A stretch of 5,763 nt of DNA from RSA11 sp036564135 (GTDB lineage: Bacteria > Actinomycetota > Thermoleophilia > Solirubrobacterales > 70-9). The stretch is from contig DATCLC010000018.1 of NCBI GenBank assembly GCA_036564135.1, forward strand, positions 1 to 5,763. Direction: 5' to 3'. Positions 4,526-5,763 of this stretch are shown in pieces; the first letter of the stretch is position 1; each line of letters starts with the position of its first letter. The notes below the pieces were generated by a model that was not told the DNA's origin, ran no database searches, and saw only the letters and a program-made list of their open reading frames with translations. Made by a program: the position numbers and the translations under genes.

Positions 4526-5763
4526 ATGCTCGACCTCCGCCGCATTCGCGAGGACCCGGAGCCGGCGCGGGCTGCGCTCGCTCGCCGCGGTGCCGCCGAG
4601 GCGCTCGACGAGCTGCTCGAGCTCGACGCCCGCCGCCGCGAGCTTTTGCCCCGCGTCGAGGAGGGGCGCGCCGAGCGCAACCGGGTCTCCGACCAGATCG
4701 CCGAGGCCAAGCGCGCTGGCCAGGACGCCTCCGAGGCGATCGCCCAGATGCGCGAGCTCGGCGGCGAGATCAAGCGCTTGGAGAAGGAGCTCGCCGAGGT
4801 CGAGGAGCGCCGCGACGAGCTCGCGGCCACGCTCCCCAACCTCCCCCACCCCGACGCGCCCGACGGCGGCCCCGACGACGCGGTCACGCTGCGCGAGGTC
4901 GGCGAGCCGCCGTCCTTCGACTTCCCGGTGCGCGACCACCTCGACCTGGGCACCGCGCACGGCTGGATCAACACCGAGAAGGCCGCGGAGGCCTCGGGCA
5001 CGCGCTTCGCCTACCTGCTCGGCGACCTCGTGCTGGTCGAGCTCGCGCTGATCCGCTTCGCCGTCGACCGGCTGCGCGCCGAGGGCTTCGAGCCGGTCGT
5101 GCCGCCCGTGCTGGTCCGCGAGGGGCCGCTCTTCGGCACCGGGTTCTTCCCCGGCGAGCGCGAGATGATCTACGAGATCCCGCGCGACGAGCTCTTCCTC
5201 GTGGGCACCTCGGAGGTCTCGCTGGCCGCCCTGCACGCCGACGAGATCCTCGACGCCGAGAGCCTGCCGCGCCGCTACGCCGGCATCTCCACCTGCTTCC
5301 GCCGCGAGGCGGGCGCCGCCGGCAAGGACACGCGCGGCATCTTCCGCGTGCACCAGTTCGACAAGGTCGAGATGTTCTCGTTCGTGCACCCGGACGAGTC
5401 CAGCGCCGAGCACGAGCGCCTGCTCGCGATCGAGGAGGGCATCCTGCAGGCCCTCGAGATCCCGTACCGCGTGGTGGACATCGCGGTCGGCGACCTCGGC
5501 GCGCCCGCGGCGCGCAAGTTCGATTGCGAGGCGTGGATCCCGAGCCAGGAGCGCTACCGCGAGGTCACGTCCTGCTCGAACACGACCGACTATCAGGCGC
5601 GCCGCCTGCGGGCGCGCTTTCGCCCGGAGCCCCAGGCCCCGCCGCAGCCGGTGCACACGCTGAACGGCACGGCGGTCGCGGTCGGCCGCACCCTGATCGC
5701 CTTGCTGGAAAACCACCAGCGCCCCGACGGCTCCGTGGAGCTGCCGAAGGCGCTGGTGGATGC
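4526..5763 (+). CDS. serS: Serine--tRNA ligase, 3' end cut by window edge
   Basis: This cytoplasmic class II aminoacyl-tRNA synthetase charges tRNA-Ser (and tRNA-Sec where present). There are 412 full codons in the window, and with a usual length near 425 only about 10-15 residues should be missing. The N-terminal arm (about 25-110) is an antiparallel coiled coil full of Glu, Arg, Ala and Leu heptads, the tRNA long-variable-arm binder. The catalytic core follows: TSEV at 228-231 (serine recognition, commonly TAEV), class II motif 2 FRRE at 258-261, HQFDKVEMF soon after, then SCSNTTDYQARRL, and motif 3 GTAVAVGRTLIALLEN from 381. The ATG start fits the family opening MLDLRRIREDPE. No ribosome site is evident; the 14-base gap behind the cytochrome stop contains the palindrome CGCCCGGGCG directly against the ATG. 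Co-transcription with the cytochrome is likely from spacing. Confidence 0.97.
   Translation, partial: MLDLRRIREDPEPARAALARRGAAEALDELLELDARRRELLPRVEEGRAERNRVSDQIAEAKRAGQDASEAIAQMRELGGEIKRLEKELAEVEERRDELAATLPNLPHPDAPDGGPDDAVTLREVGEPPSFDFPVRDHLDLGTAHGWINTEKAAEASGTRFAYLLGDLVLVELALIRFAVDRLRAEGFEPVVPPVLVREGPLFGTGFFPGEREMIYEIPRDELFLVGTSEVSLAALHADEILDAESLPRRYAGISTCFRREAGAAGKDTRGIFRVHQFDKVEMFSFVHPDESSAEHERLLAIEEGILQALEIPYRVVDIAVGDLGAPAARKFDCEAWIPSQERYREVTSCSNTTDYQARRLRARFRPEPQAPPQPVHTLNGTAVAVGRTLIALLENHQRPDGSVELPKALVD

Noticed and set aside
3646..5001. 451-codon minus-strand open frame that includes the flavin reductase
   Set aside because: Only the last 158 residues match a protein family. The upstream part is Ser/Arg-rich low-complexity sequence antisense to the cytochrome and serS, so it is an open extension without a real start.
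4394..5716. 440-codon minus-strand open frame opposite serS
   Set aside because: It is antisense to the unmistakable seryl-tRNA synthetase and shows only compositional Val/Arg/Leu/Gly runs.

Overview
The window is GC-rich, roughly 70% by eye, with the strong third-position G/C bias that fills the other frames with long spurious reading frames. Gene content, frequent GTG/TTG starts, near-leaderless start sites and tight gene packing suggest a high-GC actinobacterium. The unfused nuoC and nuoD and the NuoD sequence style would fit a Thermoleophilia/Solirubrobacterales-like lineage, but that placement is inference from memory of the families and was not tested by a search.

Layout. Positions 1-2968 (minus strand) hold the head of a respiratory complex I operon in the standard order nuoA-nuoB-nuoC-nuoD. 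It is read right to left, and nuoD runs off the left edge about 25-30 residues before its expected end. The genes are overlapped or nearly abutted: nuoA/nuoB by 10 bp, nuoC/nuoD by 4 bp, and nuoB/nuoC with a 19 bp gap. A comparatively AT-rich divergent spacer (about 2969-3060) separates nuoA from a plus-strand gene for a small four-helix membrane protein that I do not recognise (3061-3495). A 150 bp convergent spacer with two GC-rich hairpins follows. Next comes a minus-strand flavin-reductase-like protein (3646-4122). It is divergent from a plus-strand c-type cytochrome with a probable lipoprotein signal (4152-4511), and serS (4526 to the right edge, lacking only its last residues) follows 14 bp later.

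How it fits together. NuoB, NuoC and NuoD form the connecting module of NDH-1 that carries electrons to cluster N2 and the quinone pocket, and NuoA is a membrane subunit at that junction. The small membrane protein and the monoheme cytochrome could belong to the same aerobic respiratory lifestyle, but the sequence shows only proximity. serS is a housekeeping gene placed behind the cytochrome.

I found no mobile element, CRISPR array, RNA gene, phage gene or defence system. The window looks like ordinary chromosomal housekeeping sequence. Points worth a second look are the long charged tail on NuoB, the unassigned membrane protein facing nuoA, the overlapping divergent promoter between the flavin reductase and the cytochrome, and the cytochrome-serS pairing. 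No gene-free stretch exceeds 300 bases.
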